A stretch of DNA of 64,000 nucleotides from an uncultured Spirochaetaceae bacterium (GTDB taxonomy: Bacteria; Spirochaetota; Spirochaetia; Sphaerochaetales; Sphaerochaetaceae), in contig CALXLA010000024.1 of assembly GCA_944389075.1 (NCBI GenBank), positions 23,448-87,447 on the forward strand. Reading direction: 5' to 3'. Shown here in pieces: positions 16,136 to 25,107 of the stretch (position 1 is its first letter; every line of letters starts with the position of its first letter). A model generated the notes under the pieces. That model did not search any database. It was not told the origin of the DNA and saw nothing but the letters and a program-made list of their open reading frames with translations. The position numbers and the translations under genes are program-made.

Positions 16136-16579
16136 TCATATTTCCTTCCGGAGATAAACCATATCCATCAGCTGGACACCACCTTCATAAATGGGATGAT
16201 CATAGTTGTCTACAAAGAAATTCTTTATACGATGAGAGTAGGCGAATCCGCACTTTTCGTAAAAAGGAATGGTCAATGGACTATCTCCTGTACCGACTTG
16301 CAATATTGAATGCGTGGCTTTATATTTCATGGCAACAAAGTCGATCAGCGCCTTTCCGTAGCCTTTTTTCTGATATTCAGGCTTTGTCGCGATATTCTTG
16401 ATTTCGAGAACACCATTCCCTTCATCGGTTACCACGCACTCGCATTTGACTCCGTCATCGTCGAGTATGTACATTGTCCCTTTATCGATATATCTGTCTA
16501 TCATGCTCTCCTGCTCGTCGGCCAGAAGCAGCAATGAAAGGAATTCTTTCTTATTCTCCTTGATTTCCATGATTTTCAT
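16136..16579 (-). CDS. GNAT-family N-acetyltransferase
   Basis: 147 aa. The acetyl-CoA-binding motif A is clear: LEIKNIATKPEYQKKGYGKALIDF contains the Q/R-x-x-G-x-G/A loop as QKKGYG; the C-terminal FYEKCGFAYSHRIKNFFVDNY is typical of small-molecule or protein acetyltransferases. Substrate unknown. ATG 16579 (MKIMEIKENKKE) is preferred to ATG 16594. A gene remnant follows it. Confidence 0.85.
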   Translation of the reverse strand: MKIMEIKENKKEFLSLLLLADEQESMIDRYIDKGTMYILDDDGVKCECVVTDEGNGVLEIKNIATKPEYQKKGYGKALIDFVAMKYKATHSILQVGTGDSPLTIPFYEKCGFAYSHRIKNFFVDNYDHPIYEGGVQLMDMVYLRKEI

Positions 16580-16781
16580 ATCAGCATGCCACATGATTCC
16601 ACATTCATTAATTCAACCATAATTCATGAAGTATTGGAATGGTTCATCCTGATGCAAGATGCTCCGGAACGGTAGAAGGAATGCCCAAGGTCTGATATAT
16701 GCATGAAAGAAATGCTGCGGCTGACTGCTTTTTCCTGGATTCTATACTAGAATTATAGCTGATATTCTTTTGGAGGTTTCT

Positions 16782-17555
16782 ATGGATATTGTTATAGAAA
16801 GGAATGGGAAGGCAGTAGCTTCTGCCTCTGGTGCTGATGAGCTTTATCTTGTGTTCAGGGAAGAGTACCAGGAAGGCGACAGGATCATATTCTCCCCAGG
16901 AGAGACTGGCTTCTATACTGTCCAGTTCGATGCGGTTCTCGGACGTGCCACGCTCTTCTCGAATGGAAAGGATTACATTCTTCCTGTGCCGTTTGGGCAG
17001 AAGCATGACTGTTATCAGGAGAGTACATTCAAGGGCAGCCTGCATTTCCTCTGGGCAAGGAAGGCCTACAGCTGGGAGACAGGATACCGCAATCTTTCTC
17101 TGAATCCGTATGATGCACATGAGAATGAGTCCTTATTCGCTCATGCATCTGCCAATATCGAGACGAGAGGTGAGTCTGTTTTTGCGGCACGCAATGCTAT
17201 AGATGGCATAGTCGCGTCAAATGATCATGGGAGATGGCCCTGGTCAAGCTGGGGAATCAACAGGGATCCGAAAGCTGCGCTTACACTCGATTTCGGCAGG
17301 AATGTGGTAATTGACAGGATCATTTTCTATACAAGGGCTGATTTCCCTCATGATGCATGGTGGGATAAGGGAACCATTGCATTCAGCGACGGAAGCGAGA
17401 TGGAATTCGGTTTGGCAAAGAAAGACGGGCCCCAGGAATTCACTTTCTCCGAGAAGATGATCTCGTCTCTTGTGCTGGATCGCCTGATAAAGAGTGATGA
17501 TCCATCTCCATTCCCGGCTCTTATCCAGCTTGAAGTGTACGGCAGGGAAGCTTAG
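16782..17555 (+). CDS. F5/8-type C (discoidin-like) domain protein
   Basis: 257 aa without a signal peptide. The N-terminal 100 residues are beta-rich (LYLVFREEYQEGDRIIF) and unassigned; residues about 115-255 look like an F5/8 type C galactose-binding-like domain (ARNAIDGIVASNDHGRWPW, ALTLDFGRNVVIDRIIFYTR, IQLEVYG). Such domains bind carbohydrate, but the lack of a secretion signal suggests a cytoplasmic role. GGAGG seven bases before ATG 16782 fixes the start. The stop lies 7 bp from the end of the opposing gtrA-like gene. Confidence 0.75.
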   Translation: MDIVIERNGKAVASASGADELYLVFREEYQEGDRIIFSPGETGFYTVQFDAVLGRATLFSNGKDYILPVPFGQKHDCYQESTFKGSLHFLWARKAYSWETGYRNLSLNPYDAHENESLFAHASANIETRGESVFAARNAIDGIVASNDHGRWPWSSWGINRDPKAALTLDFGRNVVIDRIIFYTRADFPHDAWWDKGTIAFSDGSEMEFGLAKKDGPQEFTFSEKMISSLVLDRLIKSDDPSPFPALIQLEVYGREA

Positions 17556-17561
17556 GGCTTC

Positions 17562-17975
17562 TCACTTCCTTCTGGCCCTTGCGTTCGTATCGATAGTCTT
17601 TCTGAACACGATGAATCTGTCGTAAAGATATTCGAGTACGAAGTTTGAGAGCATATTGCAGATAGTCACAAGATATTCATTCACATGCCTGTATTCAGCC
17701 AGATAGTTCCCTATGATGGTTGATGCAGGTGTGAATATAAGATAGAAAAGTGCAACGAGAGCCATTGCTTTCGGAATATTGTTCGAACTCTGGAATGTAT
17801 ATTGCCTGTTCAGCGTGAAATTCCAGATGACGGATAGTACAAGCGCTATGAGATAGCTTACCCAGTAATCGGCCTGTACAAGCTCATTTAGCAATGTGAA
17901 TGAGATGATCTGCACTATGCCTGCAGATATTGAGAAAAGCAGGAATTTGACGCTTCTGAGTATTTCCTTATTCAT
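17562..17975 (-). CDS. GtrA-like membrane protein
   Basis: 137 aa with four predicted transmembrane helices and the GtrA family pattern (SVKFLLFSISAGIVQIISF, YLIALVLSVIWNFTLNRQYTF, LEYLYDRFIVFRK). GtrA proteins help flip or synthesise lipid-linked sugars at the cytoplasmic membrane. GGGGG before ATG 17975 decides the start over ATGs at 17999 and 18011. No glycosyltransferase neighbour is present, so its pathway is unknown. Confidence 0.9.
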   Translation of the reverse strand: MNKEILRSVKFLLFSISAGIVQIISFTLLNELVQADYWVSYLIALVLSVIWNFTLNRQYTFQSSNNIPKAMALVALFYLIFTPASTIIGNYLAEYRHVNEYLVTICNMLSNFVLEYLYDRFIVFRKTIDTNARARRK

Positions 17976-18073
17976 GTAATCCCCCAATCCAGTTTTCATG
18001 CAGTTTATCATTATCTCTGATCAAATCACAGATGATTCTTCCATATCATTGTCTTTGATGGCATTATGTAGCT

Positions 18074-18607
18074 ATGGAAAAGAACAAGACTCTTATAGCG
18101 TTTTTCTCCAGACGTGGAGAAAACTTCAATGTCGGGAGCATTTCACGTGGCAATGGCGAGATCATCTCTTCGATGCTTGCCTCTCTTACTGGCTTCAGGG
18201 AATATGAAATCTGCACAGCCGATGGCTATCCTGCAGATCTTGCAGAATGCAATAAGATCGCAAAGAAAGAACTGGAGGAACGCGCAAGGCCGGAGCTTAG
18301 GAATGCACTCCCTGATATGAGTGGGGTTGGCAGTCTTCTTCTTGTATATCCTAACTGGTGGGGCAATCTTCCTATGCCTGTCTATTCGTTTCTGGATGCA
18401 ATTGATACAGATGGGCTTGATATCTATCCGATCTGCACGCATGAGGATAATGGACTTGCGATGACGGAAAGGATCCTCATGCAGGCCTATCCGAAGGCTT
18501 CTGTGAAGAAGGGAATCGCTATCCGTGGATCTGTTGTCCAGAGTGAACCTGCGAAGGCAGAGGAATCCCTTAAGGTATATCTTGAGCAATCAGGGCTCTT
18601 GGCCTGA
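18074..18607 (+). CDS. flavodoxin
   Basis: 177-aa flavodoxin-fold protein: TLIAFFSRRGENFNVG (phosphate loop region, with an R insertion), LLLVYPNWWGNLPMP, and FLDAID...ICTHEDNGL match the Flavodoxin_4-like group that binds FMN and carries single electrons. No obvious partner in the neighbourhood. The ribosome binding site is weak. The gene is followed by a perfect palindromic terminator shared with exonuclease III. Confidence 0.9.
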   Translation: MEKNKTLIAFFSRRGENFNVGSISRGNGEIISSMLASLTGFREYEICTADGYPADLAECNKIAKKELEERARPELRNALPDMSGVGSLLLVYPNWWGNLPMPVYSFLDAIDTDGLDIYPICTHEDNGLAMTERILMQAYPKASVKKGIAIRGSVVQSEPAKAEESLKVYLEQSGLLA

Positions 18608-18612
18608 TATGG

Positions 18613-18632
18613 AGGGCTGGATATCCAGCCCT
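18613..18632. terminator. 20-bp perfect palindrome, bidirectional terminator
   Basis: AGGGCTGG-ATAT-CCAGCCCT lies between the convergent flavodoxin and exonuclease III genes, with GTCTATTTTG on the plus side. It can form a GC-rich hairpin in both directions. Confidence 0.7.
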
Positions 18633-18634
18633 GT

Positions 18635-19390
18635 CTATTTTGCTATGTCGATGAATATTGGCGCGTGATCTGATCCTGTGACATCTCCCATTATCCCGGC
18701 ATCTTCAAGAAATGGCAGCATGTTTTCGGATATGAGGAAGTAATCGATTCTCCAGCCGATGTTCTTCTCCCTTGCACGGAATCTGTATGACCACCAGGAG
18801 TATGCGTCGGTCTTATCTGGGTAGAGGTGCCTGAATGTATCGACAAGGCCTAAGGAAAGCAGCTTCTCAAAGCTTTCCCTTTCCTGGGCGGAATAGCCTG
18901 CATGTCCCTCGTTTGCATCAGGATTCCTGAGGTCTATAGGTTTCCTTGCGACATTCAGGTCTCCCGTGACTATGACTCCCTTTGTTTTCATCAGTGCTGC
19001 GATGTGCTTGCGGAATGCAGCATCAAAGCCAAGCCTGAAATCTATTCTCTTCAGCTCTTCCTGCGCATTAGGCACATATGCTGTTATGAAATAGAAATCC
19101 GGATACTCAAGTGTTATAACCCTTCCTTCGTGGTTGAATTCATCGTCCTCAAGTCCGATTATCGTACGGAGTGGCTCCTCCTTATAGAAAATGCCTGTTC
19201 CGCTATAACCCCTTCGTTCTGCGAAGCTGTAGATGCTTCTGTAGCCGTCTATCTGTATATCGATGTTGTCAGCAGAACCCTTCACTTCCTGGACTGCGAT
19301 GATATCAGCACCGCTTTTTCCTGCCCATTCCACAAAGCCTTTGGAAACACAGGCCCTCAGTCCATTCACATTCCAGCTAATCAGTTTCAT
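18635..19390 (-). CDS. xth: exodeoxyribonuclease III (AP endonuclease)
   Basis: 251 aa of the ExoIII/AP-endonuclease family: the metal-binding NVNGLRA and QEVKGS, the SYRFRAREKNIGWRIDYFL block, and the C-terminal catalytic GSDHAPI are all in place. It cuts DNA at abasic sites and removes blocked 3' ends. Full length; single-gene unit, convergent with flavodoxin. Confidence 0.97.
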   Translation of the reverse strand: MKLISWNVNGLRACVSKGFVEWAGKSGADIIAVQEVKGSADNIDIQIDGYRSIYSFAERRGYSGTGIFYKEEPLRTIIGLEDDEFNHEGRVITLEYPDFYFITAYVPNAQEELKRIDFRLGFDAAFRKHIAALMKTKGVIVTGDLNVARKPIDLRNPDANEGHAGYSAQERESFEKLLSLGLVDTFRHLYPDKTDAYSWWSYRFRAREKNIGWRIDYFLISENMLPFLEDAGIMGDVTGSDHAPIFIDIAK

Positions 19391-19515
19391 GAATCAATTC
19401 TAAGCATTAAACGTTATATTGTCATCAGCTGATTAATCAATCCGATTTTGGAAATATTAATATGATATAATAAATTCGGCCAGCAAATGGTCATGGCTAA
19501 ATCAGATTTATATAT

Positions 19516-19574
19516 AACGATATCGTTTAAATACAATATTGAATATTAAATAATACAGTTATGATTTTACTGTA
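19516..19574. repeat. cluster of inverted repeats upstream of parA
   Basis: Three symmetric elements lie in the AT-rich leader: AACGATATCGTT (19516-19527, perfect 12 bp), AATATT-G-AATATT (19536-19548, position approximate to one base) and TACAGT...ACTGTA (19554-19559 with 19569-19574). Such clusters are typical of partition operators or centromere sites beside ParA genes; binding is inferred. Confidence 0.5.
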
Positions 19575-19607
19575 ATGAAATTTCTTTCTAAACTGCTATT
19601 TTCATGA

Positions 19608-19636
19608 TTGAGGTTTGGAAAGTTCTGGCATATAAT
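19608..19636 (+). promoter_or_regulatory. promoter of the parA cassette
   Basis: TTGAGG at 19608-19613, a 17-bp spacer and a perfect TATAAT at 19631-19636. Transcription would start near 19643, and GGAGG precedes ATG 19659. Confidence 0.65.
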
Positions 19637-19658
19637 CGCAATTAGCTTTGGAGGATCG

Positions 19659-20423
19659 ATGGCTAAGACTATTGCATTTCATCTGCAGAAGGGCGGGGTG
19701 GGAAAGACTACTATTTCCGGTACTCTTGCATGCCAGTCTGCTATAAATGGGCATAATACTCTTGTCATAGATTGTGATCCCCAGGGTAACCTGTCCTCAT
19801 GGTTCCTCACGCAGCCGCCGAAGTATGAGCTTTCGGATGTGCTGCAGGGTAAGTGCTTTGTAGAAGAAGCAATCATAAAGGCCCCTGAATTAGGTAATCT
19901 CAGCATACTTCCGACCTTTGGAATAGGGGGTACCCTCAAGAATTACAGCGAGACAAAGCTGGCAGAGGAACCATTTGTGATCCAGGATCTTGTCAAAGAC
20001 GTTTCCGAGAACTTTGAGCATATCATTCTGGACCTGTCTCCGGGTCTTGGCAGATTGGAACGTTCTGCGCTTATTGCTTCGGATGAGATAATCACGCCGA
20101 TGACGCCAGAAGTGTTCAGTCTTGATGGACTGGAGATATTCATAGATGAGCTGGGTAAGCTGAAGAAGAACATGAGATCTAGCGTCAAGCATAACAAGAT
20201 CATCATAAATTCCTTCGATGAGAGAATCAGGCAGCATAGGGATATTTTCAGGGCTGCCGAGGAATCTGGCAGATTCGCTGTCTACAAGATCCCCGTCGAT
20301 CCTCTCTTCAGAAAGGCACAGGAAGCTTCCAAGGCGCCTCAGCAATTCAAGGTCAGGGGACGTGGCCTGAAGACTAAGACCATTCAGGCAATTGCAGATC
20401 TGGATAACAGCATTTGGAGATAG
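19659..20423 (+). CDS. parA: ParA-family partition ATPase
   Basis: 254 aa. The deviant Walker A KGGVGKTT is at residues about 11-18 (QKGGVGKTTISGTLA), then the Walker A' strand VIDCDPQGNLS and Walker B region HIILDLSPGLG. There is no N-terminal HTH, so it is the short ParA type rather than the P1 type. GGAGG before ATG 19659 fixes the start. A 73-aa partner follows 12 bp downstream, and inverted repeats flank the pair. This is the layout of a plasmid partition cassette, here between housekeeping genes, and separate from any chromosomal parA-parB at the origin. Confidence 0.92.
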   Translation: MAKTIAFHLQKGGVGKTTISGTLACQSAINGHNTLVIDCDPQGNLSSWFLTQPPKYELSDVLQGKCFVEEAIIKAPELGNLSILPTFGIGGTLKNYSETKLAEEPFVIQDLVKDVSENFEHIILDLSPGLGRLERSALIASDEIITPMTPEVFSLDGLEIFIDELGKLKKNMRSSVKHNKIIINSFDERIRQHRDIFRAAEESGRFAVYKIPVDPLFRKAQEASKAPQQFKVRGRGLKTKTIQAIADLDNSIWR

Positions 20424-20435
20424 GGGTATTTTAAG

Positions 20436-20657
20436 ATGGCATTAAGAAAAACAGATGAAAGCGTCAACGAGAGCCTGAGCGGGATGAAGGCTAAGCAGGT
20501 TTTTTCCGGTAAGGAGAAAAAGGTCCTGACCACATTCTCAATCGAACCGAGTTTCAAGGCTGAGTTGGAAGAGCTTTTCTCGGATATGGGCCTTGGATGG
20601 GCTGCAGGTGTCAGGTTCGCTTTGAGGGAATTCTATAGAAAATATACTGCAAAGTAG
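20436..20657 (+). CDS. small basic ParA partner, probable DNA-binding protein
   Basis: 73 aa, lysine-rich. The C-terminal half (KVLTTFSIEPSFKAELEELF, GWAAGVRFALREFYRK) has the strand-helix-helix pattern of ribbon-helix-helix proteins such as plasmid ParG and Arc. It is probably the centromere-binding partner of ParA and autoregulator of the cassette (inference). No recognisable family name. Only a weak ribosome binding site is seen, consistent with coupling to parA. Confidence 0.75.
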   Translation: MALRKTDESVNESLSGMKAKQVFSGKEKKVLTTFSIEPSFKAELEELFSDMGLGWAAGVRFALREFYRKYTAK

Positions 20658-20696
20658 TTTCTGTTATGCATTGCAGTATATCTGAATTGAAATAAT

Positions 20697-20735
20697 ATAG
20701 ATATCGGATGAGCTGTGTTTTCATGTGATATCTAT
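20697..20735. repeat. 9-bp inverted repeat downstream of par cassette
   Basis: ATAGATATC at 20697-20705 is exactly complementary to GATATCTAT at 20727-20735, with a 21-bp spacer. It lies between the par cassette and the end of the opposing helicase gene; it may be a binding site or a transcription end structure. Confidence 0.4.
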
Positions 20736-20777
20736 TGTTTATTGATTATAAAGCTGTCGTTTTTCTGTATAAGATCG

Positions 20778-22760
20778 CTATAGCTTTCTTTCTGCAAGGA
20801 AGGCTTTAAGCATTTCAGCCTGAGATCTTCTCTTTTCCTCTTCTGACATCTCTTCGCTCTTGAGAAGCTCCTGTGGGATTTCATCTATGAAAGGAGAAGG
20901 GAGGACATGCGTTTCCGTTCCATCCTGAGTGGTGATGTTTTCAGGATAATTTATCACAAGTTTCTCCCTGGCTCTTGTTATTGCCACATAGAAGAGCCTT
21001 CTTTCCTCATCTATGTTGTCCTCACACTCCCTGATCGATCTTGGGGAAGGTATTACTGCAGCACTGATTCCGGCAAGGTATACGATGCGGAATTCAAGGC
21101 CTTTTGATGCATGCATCGTCATTAGATTGACTTTGTTTTCATCATCTTCGCTCTCATCGCCCGCAATCGCTGCCGCATTCACATATGTAAGGAGTGATGC
21201 TTTCTGGTTTTCCTTGATGAATCTTGCGATGCGCGATGAAAGTATCTCGATTCCCTTCATTTTGTAGTCAACCTGCTTCGGGTTGTCCGGGAATTCCTCT
21301 GCAAGCATCCCTGCATATCCTGTATCTTCGACAATATGCCTGAGGACATCTTCAGGATGCTTCTCCGCAATGGCTGTCCATTCATTGATTTTCCTGACAA
21401 ATGCCTTGAGATTCTCCTTTGTCTTCTCCTGAAGTACAGAGTTTTCGCCAGTCATCCTGCTTATTGCATCATAAAGGGATATGACTTCATCATCGGCTTT
21501 TCTTCTGAGTCTTTCGACAGTCGTGCGTCCGATTCCTCTTCTTGGCGTATTGATGATCCTGAGAAGGGATGTGTCATCGCTCTTGTTCAGCAGGACCTTC
21601 AGATAGCAGAGCATGTCGCGGATCTCCCTTCTGTCGAAGAAGCTCTTGCCTCCGGATATCCTGACAGGGATGCTCATTTCGGTGAATGTGTTCTCAAGTT
21701 CCGTGATCAATGCATTTGTCCTGACAAGTACTCCGATATCCCCATATTTCATCCCAGGCTTCTTCATATCTTCCTTGATATGCCCTGCAATCCATGAGCT
21801 TTCCTCGAAAGCATCCTCATGGCGCATTATCGAGATAGCTGCTCCTGTACCTTCCTCTGTCCAGAGCTTTTTTTCCTTTCTCTCTGTATTATGGGCAATC
21901 AGGGCATTTGCGGCCTTGAGTATGTTTCCAGTCGATCTGTAATTTCTCTCAAGCTTGAACTCCTCGCGTTCCGGGAAATCACGCTCGAACATCATGATAT
22001 TCTCGTAGTTCGCCCCTCGCCAGGAATAAATTGACTGGTCATCATCACCTACAACTGCTATATTCCTGTACTTCTTTGCAATCATCGATACGAACTTATA
22101 CTGCATCAGCGATGTATCCTGGAACTCATCGACCATTATGTAGCGATAGCGGTCCTGGACTGCTTCAAGAATCCATGGCTTTTCCTCGAACAGCTTTATC
22201 GGAAGGATGATTAGATCATCGAAATCAACGACATTGTAGGCTTTCTGGGTCAGAAGCCATTCCTTATATATCTCGTTTATGGTACTCCCGTCAGAAGGAA
22301 GTTCCGTTCTCTTCATCTTCAGGTTGCTGAAGAGTGTGATAAGTGACCTGACATTGTAATCCGGTATCTGATAGCCGCAGCTTATTATGCAGTTCTTTAT
22401 AAGGGCTTCGTTATCATTTGTGTCATACAGTGTGAAGTCGTTATGGTAACCGAGATGGTGTATGTACTGCTTGAGTATTCCAAGTCCAAAGGAATGGAAT
22501 GTTGTCGCTGTCAGTTCCTTCAGCGGCTTGCCAACCTGCTGCCTGATCCTGTCGCTCATTTCCTTCGCGGCTTTGTTCGTGAACGTGAGGGCAAGGATAT
22601 TCCTTTCATCTATGCCTTCCTCAAGCATGTGAAGGATCCTGTATGTGATCATCCTTGTCTTGCCGGAACCTGCTCCTGCTATGATCAGAAGGGGACCATC
22701 AATTTTTGATGCTGCTTTTGCCTGTTCGGAATTGAGGAGCGTAGTGAGATCAGTTTTCAT
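20778..22760 (-). CDS. pcrA: ATP-dependent DNA helicase PcrA/UvrD/Rep type
   Basis: Superfamily 1A 3'-5' helicase of 660 aa. Motif I is IAGAGSGKTRMITYR, motif Ia LTFTNKAAKEM, motif II VDEFQDTS, motif III VGDDDQSIYSWRGA, motif IV ERNYRST, motif V LMTMHASKGLEF and motif VI VAITRARE. It unwinds DNA in repair and replication restart. Length is nearer Rep than the roughly 720-aa PcrA, and no C-terminal Tudor-like extension is seen, so Rep is possible. ATG 22760 is preferred to ATG 22781. Confidence 0.95.
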   Translation of the reverse strand: MKTDLTTLLNSEQAKAASKIDGPLLIIAGAGSGKTRMITYRILHMLEEGIDERNILALTFTNKAAKEMSDRIRQQVGKPLKELTATTFHSFGLGILKQYIHHLGYHNDFTLYDTNDNEALIKNCIISCGYQIPDYNVRSLITLFSNLKMKRTELPSDGSTINEIYKEWLLTQKAYNVVDFDDLIILPIKLFEEKPWILEAVQDRYRYIMVDEFQDTSLMQYKFVSMIAKKYRNIAVVGDDDQSIYSWRGANYENIMMFERDFPEREEFKLERNYRSTGNILKAANALIAHNTERKEKKLWTEEGTGAAISIMRHEDAFEESSWIAGHIKEDMKKPGMKYGDIGVLVRTNALITELENTFTEMSIPVRISGGKSFFDRREIRDMLCYLKVLLNKSDDTSLLRIINTPRRGIGRTTVERLRRKADDEVISLYDAISRMTGENSVLQEKTKENLKAFVRKINEWTAIAEKHPEDVLRHIVEDTGYAGMLAEEFPDNPKQVDYKMKGIEILSSRIARFIKENQKASLLTYVNAAAIAGDESEDDENKVNLMTMHASKGLEFRIVYLAGISAAVIPSPRSIRECEDNIDEERRLFYVAITRAREKLVINYPENITTQDGTETHVLPSPFIDEIPQELLKSEEMSEEEKRRSQAEMLKAFLAERKL

Positions 22761-23278
22761 ACCTGCAAGAAGTTGCCACAAGAATCAATCATAGTCAATT
22801 GTGCAGAAGCTATGCAGTAATTATAGTTTTATAATTGATAAACCATATAAAAATAGTATTTATTAAATATAAATAAAATAAACTATAGTATAGTTCTGAT
22901 ATTAAATAGCCGATTTATTGGTATTTAATTTGAATCATAACACATATGAAGTATATCGCAGTAGTGTATATTGGATTAATCAAGTTTATTTCTAATGATG
23001 AAGTAAACCAGATTGCACCAAGAAGGGCAGATAGAAGCATTTAAGAATATTCTGCAAAGAAGCTGGCGGCACCTTTTGATTCAGATGAGGATATTATAAG
23101 CAAAGAAATATCCTGCCTATAGTCGGCTGATCTCACGAATCAATTAAGCTATAGTACCGTTCTTGATTGCTGCAGCTTTAGCTGTGCTTCTTCTGATGAT
23201 TTTCTGATCCGTATATGAGAATCAGCATGTCCTGTAAATCATGTACAGGTTTTATTTTTATAATTCATTGTATTTAGG
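22761..23278. other. 518-bp AT-rich gap with palindromes and possible gene debris
   Basis: No intact gene is found. It has perfect palindromes AACTATAGTATAGTT (22881-22895) and AATTATA-GTTT-TATAATT (22819-22836). On plus, protein-like fragments occur in different frames: about 25 codons from 23045 (SAKKLAAPFDSDEDIIS), then a hydrophobic segment from 23151 (IVPFLIAAALAVLLLMIF) ending at TGA 23205-23207. These suggest a decayed gene whose terminator is still present at 23230-23262, but chance cannot be ruled out. The helicase promoter must also lie here. Confidence 0.4.
23230..23262 (+). terminator. hairpin with T-rich tail
   Basis: CCTGTA and TACAGG form a 6-bp stem around AATCATG, followed by TTTTATTTTT. 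It faces the plus strand, where no intact gene ends, which supports a lost gene upstream. Confidence 0.55.
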
Positions 23279-24352
23279 CTATTTAACCTTGATTGCATCA
23301 AATGGGCACATTTCGTGGCAACAATAACAGCGTATGCATTTATTCTTGTCAATCGTGACTTTGTCATTGCTGAGAGTGAGAGCCTTTGCAGGGCATACGT
23401 TTATGCATTTCCTGCATTTTCTGCATATATCATGCTGGAATTCAGGATAGTGCCTCCTGTCTTTTCCAAAGCCAATTTTCGAGATGAGGTTTGATATGAA
23501 CAGTGATTTTACTGTAATGCCGCTCTCGATTTTCTTGAAATCCCTGATTGTAAGATCCTCCGGCTTTAGAAACGGGAATTCTGTCGCAGTACAGCCAGGC
23601 ATCAATTCCTCTGCCTTCCTTATTATAGGAACTGTGTCGTATCCCATGATTGTCGCTTCTGCTTTATCTATTGCATATGGATTAGCACCACCGATCAGCA
23701 GACCTATGTTCCTGGGCCTTCCATTGCTTGGGCCCGGACCTTCCATTCCGATTATGGAATCAAGCAGCGCATAGTCTACATGAGCTTCATGGAATATAGA
23801 GAGGATGAGCGTTGCGAATTCTTCGGGTTTACGTGCCTTCAGATGAAGAGGGCTTTTGTTCAAGCCTGGAACCGTACCGAATAAGTTTTTTATGACTCCG
23901 GTTGAATACATCAGCTGATGGGTCTTGAATTTCGCTGCGGATATGACAACATCTGCATCATCAAGAACTGCTGTCATAGGTATCCTTAGCTTTCCTATCT
24001 GATGGATTCTCGTGCTGGTCATGAAATCAGCAAGCTCTGCGCCTGTTCTCTTGACGACATCCGCAATACCCGATGCTTTTGGATTAAGGTGTCCTGTCTG
24101 CATTCCGGGAGAATCGCCTACGAGTATCCTTGAAGCTTTCCTTTCTTTGAGAATCATCACAAGAGCCTCTATTACCGCAGGATGAGTTGTAATAGCTTTT
24201 TCCGGAGATGAATCCGACAGGATATTGGGTTTTACAAGAACCGACTTCCCTTCTACATCGGGAAATTCAGTATTTGCGATGATTTCCTCAAGCGTGCTTT
24301 TCACGATATCGAGATCATAGCTGGCGCATTTCAGTATTGCTGTCCTGTTCAT
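23279..24352 (-). CDS. DUF362 protein with C-terminal 4Fe-4S ferredoxin domain
   Basis: 357 aa. The N-terminal 280 residues are DUF362 (VLVKPNILSDSSPEKAITTHP, VGDSPG, VISAAKFKTH, VIKNLFGTVPG, AIDKAEATIMGYD); residues about 310-355 carry two 4Fe-4S clusters (CRKCRKCINVCPAKA and CIRCYCCHEMCPFDA). The family is common in anaerobes; its reaction is unknown, presumably redox-linked. Start overlaps the stop of the methyltransferase gene as ATGA. Confidence 0.92.
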   Translation of the reverse strand: MNRTAILKCASYDLDIVKSTLEEIIANTEFPDVEGKSVLVKPNILSDSSPEKAITTHPAVIEALVMILKERKASRILVGDSPGMQTGHLNPKASGIADVVKRTGAELADFMTSTRIHQIGKLRIPMTAVLDDADVVISAAKFKTHQLMYSTGVIKNLFGTVPGLNKSPLHLKARKPEEFATLILSIFHEAHVDYALLDSIIGMEGPGPSNGRPRNIGLLIGGANPYAIDKAEATIMGYDTVPIIRKAEELMPGCTATEFPFLKPEDLTIRDFKKIESGITVKSLFISNLISKIGFGKDRRHYPEFQHDICRKCRKCINVCPAKALTLSNDKVTIDKNKCIRCYCCHEMCPFDAIKVK

Positions 24353-25107
24353 AACTTCTCAAGAAGCGCTGCATACATAGGGCCTCTTCCATCCGCATTA
24401 TCGGGAAGCACTATCATGCCATAGCTTCTTTTCTCTCCATATTCAAGATGTATATCTATATGCCTTGCGATGCCTTCTTTTCTGCTCATCAGCCTCTCGA
24501 TGATGCCTTCGTCTTCAGCCGGATTTATCGAACATGTGGAGTAGAGCACACGTCCGCCAGGCTTCAGCGCAATCAATGCGGATGAAAGCATCGAGTACTG
24601 CAGGGCTGCAAGTCTCTTCGGCCTTGATGGGGACCATTCCGAAAGATGATCTTTGCTTTGTATCACATGTCTCTCTGATGAGCATGGCGCATCAAGGAGG
24701 ATTCTGTCATATCTCTCTTTCTCGTATAATCCCCATTTTGATGCATCATGACCTGTTACCGTGATGATTGATCTGAATGATTCAGGAAGGGAAGATGTAA
24801 AAGCGCGTTTCATACGTTCCCTCCTGTCGGAGGATCTGTCATTCGACACAAGTTCGCCGGATCCTGAAAGGGCCAAGGCCAGGACAATGCTTTTGCCTCC
24901 AGGGGCTGCGCACATATCCAGGACTGTGTCTCCTGGCTGCACATCAAGAAGCATTGCCGTCTCTATGCTTGTCCTGTCCATGTAATATGGCTCTACGACT
25001 CCTTCAGGGGATATCTTATCCTCCTTATTAGAGAGCATGGCCTTCTTCAGATCTTCCCAGCGTTCTCCATAGCAGCTGGCATAGAATTCGTCGAATGTAG
25101 CTTTCAT
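24349..25107 (-). CDS. RsmB/NOP-family RNA cytosine-C5 methyltransferase
   Basis: About 252 aa. SAM motif I DMCAAPGGKS, motif IV DAPCSS and motif VI YSTCSINPAEDE contain the two catalytic cysteines of RNA m5C methyltransferases. It is shorter than RsmB or RsmF and lacks the N-terminal NusB-like or PUA domains, so the RNA target is unknown. ATG 25107 forms an ATGA overlap with the DUF212 gene; an ATG at 25149 would overlap more. Confidence 0.9.
   Translation of the reverse strand: MKATFDEFYASCYGERWEDLKKAMLSNKEDKISPEGVVEPYYMDRTSIETAMLLDVQPGDTVLDMCAAPGGKSIVLALALSGSGELVSNDRSSDRRERMKRAFTSSLPESFRSIITVTGHDASKWGLYEKERYDRILLDAPCSSERHVIQSKDHLSEWSPSRPKRLAALQYSMLSSALIALKPGGRVLYSTCSINPAEDEGIIERLMSRKEGIARHIDIHLEYGEKRSYGMIVLPDNADGRGPMYAALLEKL

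Noticed and set aside
18902..19432. 176-residue open frame on plus
   Set aside because: It is antisense to exonuclease III with no ribosome binding site and no recognisable motif.
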